Shown here: in pieces, positions 1 to 8,409 of the stretch
How positions within the stretch are numbered: the first letter of the stretch is position 1
How the letters are laid out: the number at the start of each line of letters is the position of its first letter
Assembly: GCA_016208315.1 (NCBI GenBank)
Contig: JACQYF010000122.1
Location: forward strand, 21,673-85,672
Direction of reading: 5' to 3'
DNA: 64,000 nucleotides
Source of the DNA: Chloroflexota bacterium
GTDB lineage: Bacteria > Chloroflexota > Anaerolineae > UBA4142
The notes under the pieces: model-generated
What the model was told of the DNA's origin: nothing
Seen by the model: only the letters and a program-made list of their open reading frames with translations
The model's database searches: none
Position numbers and translations under genes: made by a program

Positions 1-671
1 GTTGACTGTTTACTGGTAATGGTAGGGATCGCGCCGAGGACCGTCACGCCGATGTAGCGCTCGGCATCTTCGACCGTGCGGACAATGTCCGATTCGAGCC
101 ACTCGAGCGCAAAGACGATGACGACGCCGATGAGCGCGCCCAAGATCGCGCCGGCCAACGTGTTCACGGATGTTTTCGGCGAAAAGATTTCGGGCGAGGT
201 GGCGTTGTAGAGCGTCTTGACGAGGATGCGGTCGCGCTGGTCTATGCCGAGGTTCTCTTGCTCGTGCTGAGAGACGAACGCCTCGGCCAAGTTCTGCGCC
301 ATTTTTGCGGCGACGGCCGGAATGGCGTGGCGCGCCTCGATGGCGATGGTCATGGTGTCTTCGGCCGCGTTGAACTGGAGCTGGCTGACGAATTTCGTCG
401 GCGTCACGTCGAGCTGCAATTTGTCAATCACCGGCTGCACGAGCGAAGGCGATTGCATCTGCTGCACATAGTTCCGCAGCAAGCTCTTGATCGCCTGGGT
501 CTGCCCCCAATCGGCGGGACGCGAGGGGACCGCGCTGAGGGTGACCGTCGAATGGTAGATGGGTGTTTGCAGTTTACTAAAAACGTAGGCGCTGCCGGTG
601 GCGATGATTGCCAGCAGGATGATGATCCAACCGCGCTTCAACAACACGCGCGCGTAATCTTGCAATTGCAT
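1..671 (-). CDS. Wzz/YveK-type chain-length determinant (partial)
   Basis: Membrane protein of the polysaccharide co-polymerase type, expected to control chain length of an exported polysaccharide. The visible 223 codons start at 671 (MQLQDYARVLLKRG) and stay open at base 1, so the C-terminus is outside the window. A membrane segment at about residues 14-33 is followed by an extracytoplasmic region and a second membrane segment near residues 167-188 (LAGAILGALIGVV), then a short cytosolic tail, which is the Wzz topology. A GAGGAG ribosome binding site precedes the ATG. It lies downstream of a second Wzz gene and a glycosyltransferase on the same strand, so a shared exopolysaccharide operon is inferred. 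Confidence 0.8.
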   Translation of the reverse strand, partial: MQLQDYARVLLKRGWIIILLAIIATGSAYVFSKLQTPIYHSTVTLSAVPSRPADWGQTQAIKSLLRNYVQQMQSPSLVQPVIDKLQLDVTPTKFVSQLQFNAAEDTMTIAIEARHAIPAVAAKMAQNLAEAFVSQHEQENLGIDQRDRILVKTLYNATSPEIFSPKTSVNTLAGAILGALIGVVIVFALEWLESDIVRTVEDAERYIGVTVLGAIPTITSKQS

Positions 672-735
672 GCGTTTCTCCTCGTGTGTACTCCGACGGC
701 GAGCATTGTAACATAAGTAGTAGATTTCACGAAAA

Positions 736-810
736 CGAGGGGGGAGAGGGGGTGAGGGGGTGAGGGGGAGAAATTCTCCCGCTCTCCCCGTCTCCCCCTC
801 TCCCCCTCTC
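736..810. repeat. G-rich/C-rich palindromic element (family A)
   Basis: A G-rich arm (gagggggg, gagggggtgag units) is followed by a complementary C-rich arm (ctccccgtctccccctc), able to form one long hairpin. It fills the gap between the two Wzz genes. Related elements lie at 17114-17211 and, inside genes, at 27874-27969, 28860-28964 and 58246-58290. Confidence 0.75.
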
Positions 811-814
811 AACA

Positions 815-1498
815 TTATTTCCGCGGAATCTCGGCAATGACCCGCAGCCCCAATTGCTCCGCGTCGCGCGCGTCGCGTACCGAGGTGTCGAGATATTCGA
901 GAATGAACGCGAGTGCGATGGCCGCAAGCAAGGCCAGCGCGATGCGAATCGGGATGTCGAGTTGATCGCGCAGGGACGAGCCGACTTGGGCGACCACCGG
1001 TTGGTCAATAATCGTCACCGTTGCCGCGGTCGAGCCAAGCTGCGCGAAATATTTGCGATTGTTCTCCGCGAGATTCTTGACCGCGGCGTCCACGATTTGT
1101 TGGGCCTGCTCCGGGTTGTGCCACGTGACCGACAGCGACATCAAGCGCCGCTGCTTTTCGACGACCGCAGAGATATTGCCGCGCCTAACGGTAATGCCGG
1201 TCACGCCCATCCTGGCAAGCTGCGCGTTCACATCCCCGGCAAACGAATCGCTGTGAACCACCTCGACGAACTCGTCGCGGATGTATTCGGATGCTTGATA
1301 GGCCGTGAGGATGGGATCGTAGCCGGTGACCTGAGTCGCGGGCGGCGCGTTGACGCCAATCGTAAACCGCACGCCCGCGGAATACTGCGGCGCCGGCTGC
1401 GGGCGAAAAATCCAACTGCCGATTCCAACCACGACCGGCAAGACGACGATCATCCAGAGATACCGCCCAAGGACGCGCGCGTATTCGCGTAACTCCAT
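815..1498 (-). CDS. Wzz/YveK-type chain-length determinant
   Basis: Second polysaccharide co-polymerase-like membrane protein, 227 residues. It starts MELREYARVLGRY, very like the start of its downstream neighbour, so the two look like a tandem duplication that has diverged. The first membrane segment is at about residues 14-30 and the second at about 187-204 (IALALLAAIALAFILEYL), with a cytosolic tail ending IAEIPRK. No tyrosine kinase domain is attached, so this is the stand-alone (YveK-like) form. A GGGAG site precedes the ATG at 1498. The gene starts 12 bases after the glycosyltransferase stop, so the two are probably co-transcribed. Confidence 0.85.
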   Translation of the reverse strand: MELREYARVLGRYLWMIVVLPVVVGIGSWIFRPQPAPQYSAGVRFTIGVNAPPATQVTGYDPILTAYQASEYIRDEFVEVVHSDSFAGDVNAQLARMGVTGITVRRGNISAVVEKQRRLMSLSVTWHNPEQAQQIVDAAVKNLAENNRKYFAQLGSTAATVTIIDQPVVAQVGSSLRDQLDIPIRIALALLAAIALAFILEYLDTSVRDARDAEQLGLRVIAEIPRK

Positions 1499-1510
1499 TT
1501 ATGCTCCCAA

Positions 1511-2596
1511 CTACCCAACCACCAAGTGCTGCAACTTGTCTTTGAATACTGCCGTGCTAAACTTTTCCGCGTGCTGGCGAATTACCTGCGGGTCATACTT
1601 GCGGTCGTCGAAGGAGGCCAAGATGGCGGCGAGCGATTGCGCCGTTGGCTCGCGAAAGAGTTCGCCCGTCACGCCTTCGATCATCGTCTCCAGCGCGCCG
1701 CCGCCCCGATACGCGATGACCGGCTTGCCGCACGCGTTCGCCTCGAGTGGGGTGATGCCGAAATCCTCTTCGCCGGGAAAGACGAACGCGCGGCAGCGCG
1801 CCATGAGATCGCATGCGTCGTGGTCCGAGGGCCGGCCGACGAACTTGACGTTGGGCTGGGCCATTTGCTCCAACCGCGCGCGGTCGCGTCCCTCGCCGGC
1901 GATGACGAGGGGGAGCCGCAGCGCATTGAACGCTTGCACCGCCAGGTCAATCCGCTTGTACGGGACGAGCCGAGAGAGAATCAAGAAAAAATCGTCGTGT
2001 GATTTGGCGACGCTGAAGCGGGCCGTGTCCACCGGCGGATAAATGACGACCGAGTCGCGCGCGTAACTGGCGGCGATGCGCTTTTGCACCAGTTCCGAAA
2101 TCGCGACGAACTGCGTCACCCGCTGCGCGGCGCGGCGGTCCCAATCGCGCAGCGACGCGATAAAGAGCGGCAGCACCGCGCGCGGCACGCGCCCGATCCG
2201 TTCGCGTTCGACATAGTCCAGATAATTCCAGAGAAAACGCGCGGGCGTGAATAGGTAGCAGAAATGGCGAGCGTCCACGGGCAAGCGGACGCCGTGCGCA
2301 AAGGCGCTCGTCATGCTCAGGACGCGGTCGTAGCCGCGCAGATCGAGCGATTCAAACGCCCAGGGATAAAGCGGCAGGAACAAACGCTGGTTCGCAATCG
2401 GGATTTTGTCGAGAAAAGAAACGCGAATATCCCAAGTCCGGTAAGCGGGCGGCATCGCCGCGGGCCAATAGGTCGAGGTAAAAACGGGCGCCGTGGGAAA
2501 CAACTCGTGCGCCACTTCTAAGCAGCGTTCGGCCCCGCCGTACTGGTTGAGCCAACTCGCGACGAGCGCCACCCTCGGCGCAGAGGTCCCAGTCAT
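1511..2596 (-). CDS. GT4-family glycosyltransferase
   Basis: Retaining GT-B glycosyltransferase, 361 residues, likely adding a sugar to an exopolysaccharide or lipid-linked precursor. The N-terminal half holds an acceptor-site motif (LNQYGGAERCLE, residues about 15-26). The C-terminal half holds the nucleotide-sugar site typical of GT4 (EEDFGITPLEANACGKPVIA), with the E-x7-E spacing intact. I place the start at the ATG at 2596: the open frame runs further upstream, but that part is antisense to the divergent kinase gene. The TATACT box at 2604-2609 leaves almost no leader before this ATG, which also supports it. Donor and acceptor sugars cannot be told from sequence. Confidence 0.88.
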   Translation of the reverse strand: MTGTSAPRVALVASWLNQYGGAERCLEVAHELFPTAPVFTSTYWPAAMPPAYRTWDIRVSFLDKIPIANQRLFLPLYPWAFESLDLRGYDRVLSMTSAFAHGVRLPVDARHFCYLFTPARFLWNYLDYVERERIGRVPRAVLPLFIASLRDWDRRAAQRVTQFVAISELVQKRIAASYARDSVVIYPPVDTARFSVAKSHDDFFLILSRLVPYKRIDLAVQAFNALRLPLVIAGEGRDRARLEQMAQPNVKFVGRPSDHDACDLMARCRAFVFPGEEDFGITPLEANACGKPVIAYRGGGALETMIEGVTGELFREPTAQSLAAILASFDDRKYDPQVIRQHAEKFSTAVFKDKLQHLVVG

Positions 2597-2603
2597 TGCC
2601 GCT

Positions 2604-2633
2604 AGTATACCCGAAAGTGCGCGATTTTGCCAA
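2604..2633 (-). promoter_or_regulatory. sigma-70 promoter of the GT4/Wzz operon
   Basis: On the minus strand, TTGGCA (2628-2633), an 18-base spacer and TATACT (2604-2609). The predicted transcription start falls at about 2597, next to the ATG at 2596, so the mRNA should be leaderless. The -35 box overlaps the -35 box of the divergent kinase promoter. Confidence 0.7.
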
Positions 2634-2655
2634 ACTCGCCCTTTGGGAGTATACT
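2627..2655 (+). promoter_or_regulatory. sigma-70 promoter of the hybrid kinase gene
   Basis: TTGCCA (2627-2632), a 17-base spacer and TATACT (2650-2655). The expected start is near 2662, ten bases before the ATG at 2672. It shares its -35 region with the divergent glycosyltransferase promoter, so the two probably compete. Confidence 0.75.
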
Positions 2656-2671
2656 TGCGCCCGGAACTTTT

Positions 2672-5023
2672 ATGGCTCACCAAAATATCCTGATCCTTGA
2701 AGACCATCCCGAACTGTGCGCCCAGATTCGCCAGATTCTGGTAAAAGCTGGCTATCAAGTTCAGGTCGCGGCGACCGGCGCGGACGCCGTGGCCACCGCG
2801 CGCCGCCACGCCTTTGATCTCCTCGTCGCAGATATCTATCTCCCCGATTTCTCCGGCATCGAGGCCTTTCAACGCATTCGCACCTACCGCCCGGATTTGG
2901 CGGGGATCGTCATCACGGGTTACAGCACGTGGGAAATGGCGATGGACGCGCTGCGCGTCGGCTTTGTCGGGTTTCTCGTCAAGCCGTTCGTGCCCGAGCA
3001 ACTGGTCGCGGCGGTGGTCAGCGCGCTCGAGCAGGAGAAACTCCGGCGTGAGAACGCGCGCCTGAACGCACTCGTGCCGCTCTACGAACTCTCGCGCGCA
3101 TTCATCGGCACGGTCGAGCTAAACGAACTGCTGGACCGCATCGTCACAACCGCGCAGCAGGAAACCAAAGCCGAGGTCGTGTCGCTGATGCTGCTTGACG
3201 AGGACCGCCGGGAGCTGGGCATCGCCGCGGCGACCGGCTTGGCGCCCGACGTGATCGAACGGCAAAAGCGCGTGTTGGGCAGCGGCATCGCCGGGCACGT
3301 CGCGGAAACGGGCCAGCCGGTCATGATCGCCGAGGGCATGACGCTCGATCCCGCCATTCGCAAGATGCTGACGGGCCGCTCGGAAATCGTCTCCGCGATT
3401 TCGCTGCCAATCACCTCACGCGGCCAGGTCATCGGCGTGCTCAACCTGTCACGCATGCGCGGCGGCGAATCGTTCACACCCGGCGATCTCGAACTGGCGA
3501 CCGTGCTCGCGAGCCAGGCCGCGATTTCGATTGATAACGCGCGGCTGTTCAAGCAACTCCGGCTGTTGAGCGATATGAGCCAGTGGCTCGCGCGCTCGAT
3601 GGATTTGAACGAAGCCGTCGAGGCGATCGTGTCCGGGCCGCTGCAATTGGTGGGCGCGCGCGGCGCGGCGTTATGGCTGATCGAGGGCGAGATCGAGCTG
3701 AAGATGGTCAAGCAGCAGGGATTGGAAGATCTCGAATTGCCCAAACTCGCGCGCGAGCAAATTGCCGAGGGCTTTAGCGCGGACCGCAGCGGCGGCTGGC
3801 TAACTATTCCCCTCCGGCACGGCGACAAGGACCTTGGCGCGCTCACCATCCGCACGTTCACCCCGAAACCGCCGAGCGAGGAACGCCTGGGCTTGCTGCG
3901 GACCCTCGCGCACGCGGCCAGCGCGATCGTCGAGACGCACCGCTTGCGCGCGCGCGAGTCTACGGCCTTTCGCGAAGTGGACCGCGCCGTGCGTTCGAAC
4001 CTGAGCGTGCGCCAGCAGATCGAGCACTTGCTCGAACAAATGCTCAACGCGTGCGAGGCCGAGTGCGGCGCGATTTTCTTGTGGGAACCGGAACGCGACC
4101 GCCTCGACATGTGGGTGACGTGCGGCCGGCCCGTACGCGAAGATTGGGCGCGCGTCATCATCCACGAAGGCCGCGCCGGTTTTCTCACCGACGAGCAAGT
4201 GGGCGCCGAAGTGGCCATGGGCGCGCCGATGCGCGTCGGCGGCCGCATCGAAGGCGCGGTGGTTCTGACCCGCGGGGCGCCGCGCGGCCGCTTTGCGGCG
4301 CGCCAGTTGGATTTATTGTCCACGCTGACGAGTTCGGCGGCCTTGATCGTCCGCAACACCCAGTTGTACGCGCGCTCGGAAGAGGCCGCCATCGCCGAGG
4401 AACGCACGCGCATCGCGCGCGAGATTCACGACGGGCTGGCACAGGACTTGTCGTTCCTCGTCTTGAAGGCGAGCGCGGCGCAGAAACTCCTGGGCCGCGG
4501 CGAAGAGAAACAGCTAGTGCGCGAATTGCGCGAGATCTCCGACCAATTGCGCCAGGACGCGCGCGAAGTGCGGCGGGTAATTTTCGCGCTGCGCCCGCTC
4601 GACATTGAAGCGCTGGGCTTTTTGCCCGCGCTGGAAAAATTCGTCAAAGAATTCGCGCAGGCCAACGATATCGAAACGGAATTCGCCGTCGAGGGAGACG
4701 TGAGCCATCTCTCGCCGAAATTGGAAACGGCGCTGTTCCGGCTCACGCAAGAGGCCCTCAACAATATTCGCAAGCACGCGCGCGCCAAACACGCCTCGGT
4801 GCGGCTGGAGCGCAACGACGGCGGCAATGCGCGCCTGGGCGTGCAGGACGACGGCTGCGGCTTTGAGGTCGAGAAGGCGCTGCAAGCGGCGCGGACGCGG
4901 GGGAGTGTGGGCCTGGTGCAGATGCGCGAGCGCGCCGAGCGCGCGGGCGGGACATTCAAGATCACGTCGTCACCCAACGCGGGGACGTGCATCGAAGTGG
5001 AATTACCGGTTCGGGAACTGTGA
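2672..5023 (+). CDS. Response-regulator/GAF hybrid histidine kinase (HisKA_3 type)
   Basis: Signalling kinase of 783 residues. It opens with a receiver domain (1-120, phospho-acceptor Asp54 in LLVADIYLPD), followed by three GAF domains (roughly 135-290, 305-430, 445-570). Next come a NarX/DegS-type dimerisation and phosphotransfer domain (His586 in AREIHDGLAQDL) and an HATPase domain (about 680-783, NNIRKHA and DDGCGFE boxes). A receiver at the N-terminus of a HisKA_3 kinase implies it is itself phosphorylated by another kinase. No NarL-type response regulator lies beside it. The start at 2672 matches the first receiver strand (NILILEDHPELC). No membrane segment is seen, so it should be cytosolic. 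Confidence 0.88.
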   Translation: MAHQNILILEDHPELCAQIRQILVKAGYQVQVAATGADAVATARRHAFDLLVADIYLPDFSGIEAFQRIRTYRPDLAGIVITGYSTWEMAMDALRVGFVGFLVKPFVPEQLVAAVVSALEQEKLRRENARLNALVPLYELSRAFIGTVELNELLDRIVTTAQQETKAEVVSLMLLDEDRRELGIAAATGLAPDVIERQKRVLGSGIAGHVAETGQPVMIAEGMTLDPAIRKMLTGRSEIVSAISLPITSRGQVIGVLNLSRMRGGESFTPGDLELATVLASQAAISIDNARLFKQLRLLSDMSQWLARSMDLNEAVEAIVSGPLQLVGARGAALWLIEGEIELKMVKQQGLEDLELPKLAREQIAEGFSADRSGGWLTIPLRHGDKDLGALTIRTFTPKPPSEERLGLLRTLAHAASAIVETHRLRARESTAFREVDRAVRSNLSVRQQIEHLLEQMLNACEAECGAIFLWEPERDRLDMWVTCGRPVREDWARVIIHEGRAGFLTDEQVGAEVAMGAPMRVGGRIEGAVVLTRGAPRGRFAARQLDLLSTLTSSAALIVRNTQLYARSEEAAIAEERTRIAREIHDGLAQDLSFLVLKASAAQKLLGRGEEKQLVRELREISDQLRQDAREVRRVIFALRPLDIEALGFLPALEKFVKEFAQANDIETEFAVEGDVSHLSPKLETALFRLTQEALNNIRKHARAKHASVRLERNDGGNARLGVQDDGCGFEVEKALQAARTRGSVGLVQMRERAERAGGTFKITSSPNAGTCIEVELPVREL

Positions 5024-5035
5024 GCGGATCCGAGG

Positions 5036-5066
5036 CCCGGAGGCAAAACCTCCGGGTCTTGTCTTT
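5036..5066 (+). terminator. Intrinsic terminator after the hybrid kinase
   Basis: Stem CCCGGAGG/CCTCCGGG with a CAAAA loop, followed by TCTTGTCTTT, starting 13 bases after the kinase stop codon. Confidence 0.8.
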
Positions 5067-5207
5067 ACCAGTACTCCAGGGCCAGGACCACGTGGGGATT
5101 GTTTGCGGGCCAGAGATTATCCTATAATGCAGGCGTCAAGCAATTTGGTGCATGGCGGCCACGCGGACTGTAAGCATTCTGTAACGCAATTCCTGCAAAA
5201 ATCCCTT

Positions 5208-5348
5208 TATAATCTAGTCGTAGAACGGTCACATGACGACGTGTGATTTGGGCTGGGGGCAATGAACCGCGATTCGTTTAATTCGGCCACCTAGAATCGC
5301 GATGAGCCAGTGGTGAGACCGACCAGTATTTTTTCTGGTCGGTTTTTC
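5208..5348 (+). promoter_or_regulatory. Leader of the secretion cassette with a -10 box and a terminator-like hairpin
   Basis: A TATAAT box (5208-5213) lacks a convincing -35 box. About 105 bases downstream is a strong hairpin ACCGACCAG/CTGGTCGGT (5318-5343) followed by TTTTTC, ending 22 bases before the first ATG at 5370. A second inverted repeat, GCGATTC/GAATCGC, precedes it. The layout fits a transcription attenuator. I compared it with c-di-GMP riboswitch consensus features and see no match. Apart from this leader and the kinase terminator, 5024-5369 holds nothing I recognise. Confidence 0.45.
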
Positions 5349-5369
5349 ATTTTTCCAGCGGGAGCGCTG

Positions 5370-5753
5370 ATGTTTTTCAATCTCAGTTCGATGCGCTGGT
5401 TCTTCCTGATCGCCCTTGCGCTGGTCGTTTCCGCCGCGGCGTATGGCTTTGCGGCGAGCAACACGGTGCCCGCCAGCAGCGCGGGCGAAGGCAGCGGCGC
5501 CGTGAGCGGCTTTACCGTGACCGCGGTCCACTACAATCTCAACGCCACCACGCCCGCGAACATTGACAGCGTCACATTTACCATTGCTCCCCCGGTCCCG
5601 GCCGGCGGCTCGGTCAAAGCCAAACTCGTCAGCGCGGGCGGCACCTGGTACAGTTGCACGGTCACAGGCGGCACGAGCGTCGCGTGTACCACCACGAGTC
5701 CGCAGGCAACCGCGCAGACAACCGATACCCTGGACGTAGTAGCCGCGCAGTAG
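5370..5753 (+). CDS. Small secreted protein with SipW-type signal peptide
   Basis: Protein of 127 residues with a hydrophobic signal segment (about 9-28, WFFLIALALVVSAAAYGFA) followed by AASNTVPASSAGEG. The mature part is Ser/Thr-rich, likely beta-sheet, and carries a WYSCT...AC pair of cysteines near the C-terminus. The next gene encodes a paralogue with the same YGFAASNT junction and the same WYSCT...C pair. A SipW-like signal peptidase gene follows, so both are probably its substrates and may form surface fibres, by analogy with TasA-type proteins. The start at 5370 has GGGAG upstream; the longer open frame would run through the leader hairpin. Confidence 0.75.
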   Translation: MFFNLSSMRWFFLIALALVVSAAAYGFAASNTVPASSAGEGSGAVSGFTVTAVHYNLNATTPANIDSVTFTIAPPVPAGGSVKAKLVSAGGTWYSCTVTGGTSVACTTTSPQATAQTTDTLDVVAAQ

Positions 5754-5814
5754 CTACGGTCTTTTCGCACCGGTCGTGCGATGAGAATATTCTTCGTAGA
5801 AAAAGGAGATTCGT

Positions 5815-6195
5815 ATGTTTAGAATGAAATGGCTCGCCATGCTCGCGCTCGTAGTGTTTCTAGCCGCTTCCGCTTATGGTTTTGCCGCAAGTAACACCAT
5901 TGACACTAGTGGTGCTGGCGAAGGTGCTGCGACCATCAGTGGCTATACAATCAGTGGCATCAAATATACTGTCAACCGAGCGGCGGGTGACAGCACTATC
6001 ACGGCAGTTTCCTTTGATGTCACGCCTAAGCCGGGGGGCGTCGATGCAAACAACGTGGAAGCACGACTGAAAGACTCGGGCGTCTGGTACAGCTGCACGG
6101 GGCCCACTGTCAACAATTGGTCCTGCGATACGACAGGGACCACTATTAAGGTTAAGGATGCCGATAATTTGACCGTGGTTGCGTGGCAAGAATAG
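5815..6195 (+). CDS. Small secreted protein, paralogue of the preceding gene
   Basis: Protein of 126 residues: signal segment (about 5-24, KWLAMLALVVFLAASAYGFA), then AASNTIDTSGAGEGAATISG and a beta-rich mature region ending DNLTVVAWQE. It shares the signal junction, the GAGEG segment, the WYSCT...C cysteine pair and the C-terminal (D)xLxVVA segment with its upstream neighbour, showing a tandem duplication. An AAAAGGAG ribosome binding site precedes the ATG. Export followed by cleavage by the adjacent SipW-like peptidase is inferred from context. Its molecular role is unknown. Confidence 0.78.
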   Translation: MFRMKWLAMLALVVFLAASAYGFAASNTIDTSGAGEGAATISGYTISGIKYTVNRAAGDSTITAVSFDVTPKPGGVDANNVEARLKDSGVWYSCTGPTVNNWSCDTTGTTIKVKDADNLTVVAWQE

Positions 6196-6279
6196 ATCAG
6201 TCATTGCGAAATGTACTGACTCCAAACTGGAGCAACGAATACACCGGGGGGCGGAGAGGCGCGTTCCCAAGTCACGCTC

Positions 6280-8409
6280 ATGATGACTCAACGTCGCTGG
6301 TATAGCATCCTGTCGGCCATACTGCTTTTCCTGTTCTTGGTGGTGGCCTGGCTCAGTCTTGCGCCACTCGAGGTGGGCGGTTCGGCGGCGTATGTCATCG
6401 TGAACGGAAACAGCATGGAGCCGCTCTACCACGCGAGCGATCTGGTCGTCGTGCGCTCAGCGGATGTTTATCAAGTAGGCGACATTGTCACCTATCGGCA
6501 TCCCGACGTCGGCCGGGTGATCCATCGCATTATCGCGCAGGAAGAAGATGGGTTTGTACTCCAGGGCGATAACAATTCGTGGATTGACTCGTACCGTCCT
6601 ACGGCCGACGACATCATCGGCAAGGCGTGGTTGCATATCCCGAAACTCGGAGATCTCTTGGCGCAACTCCGCACGCCGATGGCGATGGCCGTTCTCGCCG
6701 GAATGCTGCCGCTCGTAACATTGGGCGGCACCGCCGGCATGCGCCGGGCGCGCCGGCGCGGTCATACCAACCTAAAGGAGCAGCGCGGCTCGATGAACTT
6801 GTCCGATCAAAGCAAAGAACTGGCCCTCGGTACGTTCGGGATCCTGCTCTTGGCTTCCGTGTTGCTGGCGATTTTCGCTTTCACGCGCCCGCTCACGCGG
6901 ACCGTCGCCGACGACATCGCCTACGAACAGAGCGGGGTCTTTAGCTATTCTGCCGCCGCGCCCGCCGGGGTATCCAGTACCGGCAGCATCAAAACCGGCG
7001 ACCCCATCTTTCGGCAAGTGACCAACCTCGTCAACGTCGCGTTCGATTATCAGTTCACAACACCCGCGCCCGCCGTGCTTAGCGGGACCTATCTGCTGAA
7101 CGCGCAAATCAGCGATCCGAGCGGTTGGAATCAGACGCTTACGCTGAGACCGGAAACTCGCTTCGCCGGAAGCGCGTTCACGGCCAGCGGCGCGCTCGAT
7201 CTGTCCCAGGCACAAGCGATCATTGATCGCTTTGAGAAACAGACCGGAGTTCAGCGTTCCCAATACACTCTCGCTATTTCGCCCGAGGTCCGCATCGCCG
7301 GGACGTTACGCGATGAGGACGTGAGCGATACTTTCAGCCCCCACCTGACGTTTCGGATGGACAAGCTCCAACTGACCGTGGCGAATGACGGCCAGAACAA
7401 GACGGACCCGTTCAAGCCATCGGCGAAAAGCGTGCTCAAAAATACGCGCGCCGCGCCGAACACGCTATCCTTGTTGGGCTTGAACCTCGACGTGGCGCTG
7501 GCGCGTTGGCTCTCGATCTTTGGAATCGTCGTCGGCGCGGGCGGTCTCACCGTGGTGATCCTCCTCGTCGTGCGATTGACACAACGGGATGAGGCCACGG
7601 CGATTCGGCTGAAATATGGTTCTCAGATCGTTGCCGTCCGCCACGCCGAATTGGACGAACGCAGCCGAATCGTTGACCTGGCTTCGATGGACGACCTCGC
7701 CAAGATCGCCATGAAAGATGGGCGCATGATCCTGCACGCGAACCGAGACACGAACGAAGAGTATCTCGTGCCCGACGCGGACGTGACCTATCGCTATGTC
7801 CTCGCCTCAACCAGACTGCCGGCGCGTACGACGGAAGGTCCCAAGATCCAGATCATCCCGAGTGCCGATACGCCGATGCAAGAATGGCTGCGCAAACTTG
7901 AACAAAGCCAGAAGGAAAATGCCGCGCACTGCCACCGCGTCGCCAAGCTGACGATGCGCCTCGCGCGGCAAATGGGTTGGGACCAAAGAGAAATCGCGTT
8001 GTTGGGCTGGGGCGCGCTGTTGCACGATCTGGGCATGTTGAACATCCCCGACGAGATTCTGCGGAAAAACGGGCCGCTTACGGATACCGAGTGGGCCGTC
8101 ATGCGCCAGCATCCATCGAATGCGTACAAGCTATTGATGCCCGTCTCCTCGCAGCGGATCGTCGAGATTCCCTATTGCCATCACGAAAAATGGGACGGCT
8201 CGGGTTACCCGCGGGGACTGAGAGGTCAAGCTATCCCGCGGGCGGCGCGCCTTTTTTCGGTCGTGGACTCGTGGGACGCGTTGTGCTCGCATCGCCCGTA
8301 TCGTCCGGCGTGGCCGAAGGAACGCGTGGTCGCGTATCTCCGGTCGTTGGCCGGGTCGCATTACGATCCGAAAATCGTGAATGCCTTTTTGAGCTTGGGC
8401 CTAGAATGA
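6280..8409 (+). CDS. SipW-like signal peptidase fused to DUF5305-like and HD-GYP domains
   Basis: A 709-residue fusion. Residues 1-165 are an S26B (archaeal/SipW-type) signal peptidase with membrane anchor 10-30, catalytic Ser45 (GNSMEP), His82 (VIHRI, in place of the usual Lys) and Asp97 (QGDNN). A second membrane helix (181-201) leads into an outside beta-rich domain like haloarchaeal DUF5305, then a third helix (410-432). A short cytosolic segment (SMDDLAKIA) also resembles DUF5305 tails. Residues about 545-709 are an HD-GYP hydrolase with H582-D583, the motif HHEKWDGSGYP at 634-644, and DSWDAL. It should cleave exported proteins outside and hydrolyse a cyclic dinucleotide inside. The RTX-like gene overlaps its stop (ATGA). 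Confidence 0.85.
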   Translation: MMTQRRWYSILSAILLFLFLVVAWLSLAPLEVGGSAAYVIVNGNSMEPLYHASDLVVVRSADVYQVGDIVTYRHPDVGRVIHRIIAQEEDGFVLQGDNNSWIDSYRPTADDIIGKAWLHIPKLGDLLAQLRTPMAMAVLAGMLPLVTLGGTAGMRRARRRGHTNLKEQRGSMNLSDQSKELALGTFGILLLASVLLAIFAFTRPLTRTVADDIAYEQSGVFSYSAAAPAGVSSTGSIKTGDPIFRQVTNLVNVAFDYQFTTPAPAVLSGTYLLNAQISDPSGWNQTLTLRPETRFAGSAFTASGALDLSQAQAIIDRFEKQTGVQRSQYTLAISPEVRIAGTLRDEDVSDTFSPHLTFRMDKLQLTVANDGQNKTDPFKPSAKSVLKNTRAAPNTLSLLGLNLDVALARWLSIFGIVVGAGGLTVVILLVVRLTQRDEATAIRLKYGSQIVAVRHAELDERSRIVDLASMDDLAKIAMKDGRMILHANRDTNEEYLVPDADVTYRYVLASTRLPARTTEGPKIQIIPSADTPMQEWLRKLEQSQKENAAHCHRVAKLTMRLARQMGWDQREIALLGWGALLHDLGMLNIPDEILRKNGPLTDTEWAVMRQHPSNAYKLLMPVSSQRIVEIPYCHHEKWDGSGYPRGLRGQAIPRAARLFSVVDSWDALCSHRPYRPAWPKERVVAYLRSLAGSHYDPKIVNAFLSLGLE

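Noticed and set aside
854-1492. Long plus-strand frame opposite the second Wzz gene
   Set aside because: Arg/Asp-rich antisense shadow without a ribosome binding site; the Wzz protein on the minus strand has clear membrane helices and motifs.
5208-5348. c-di-GMP riboswitch in the cassette leader
   Set aside because: The conserved core sequences of the GEMM-I and GEMM-II classes are not present; only a generic attenuator layout remains.
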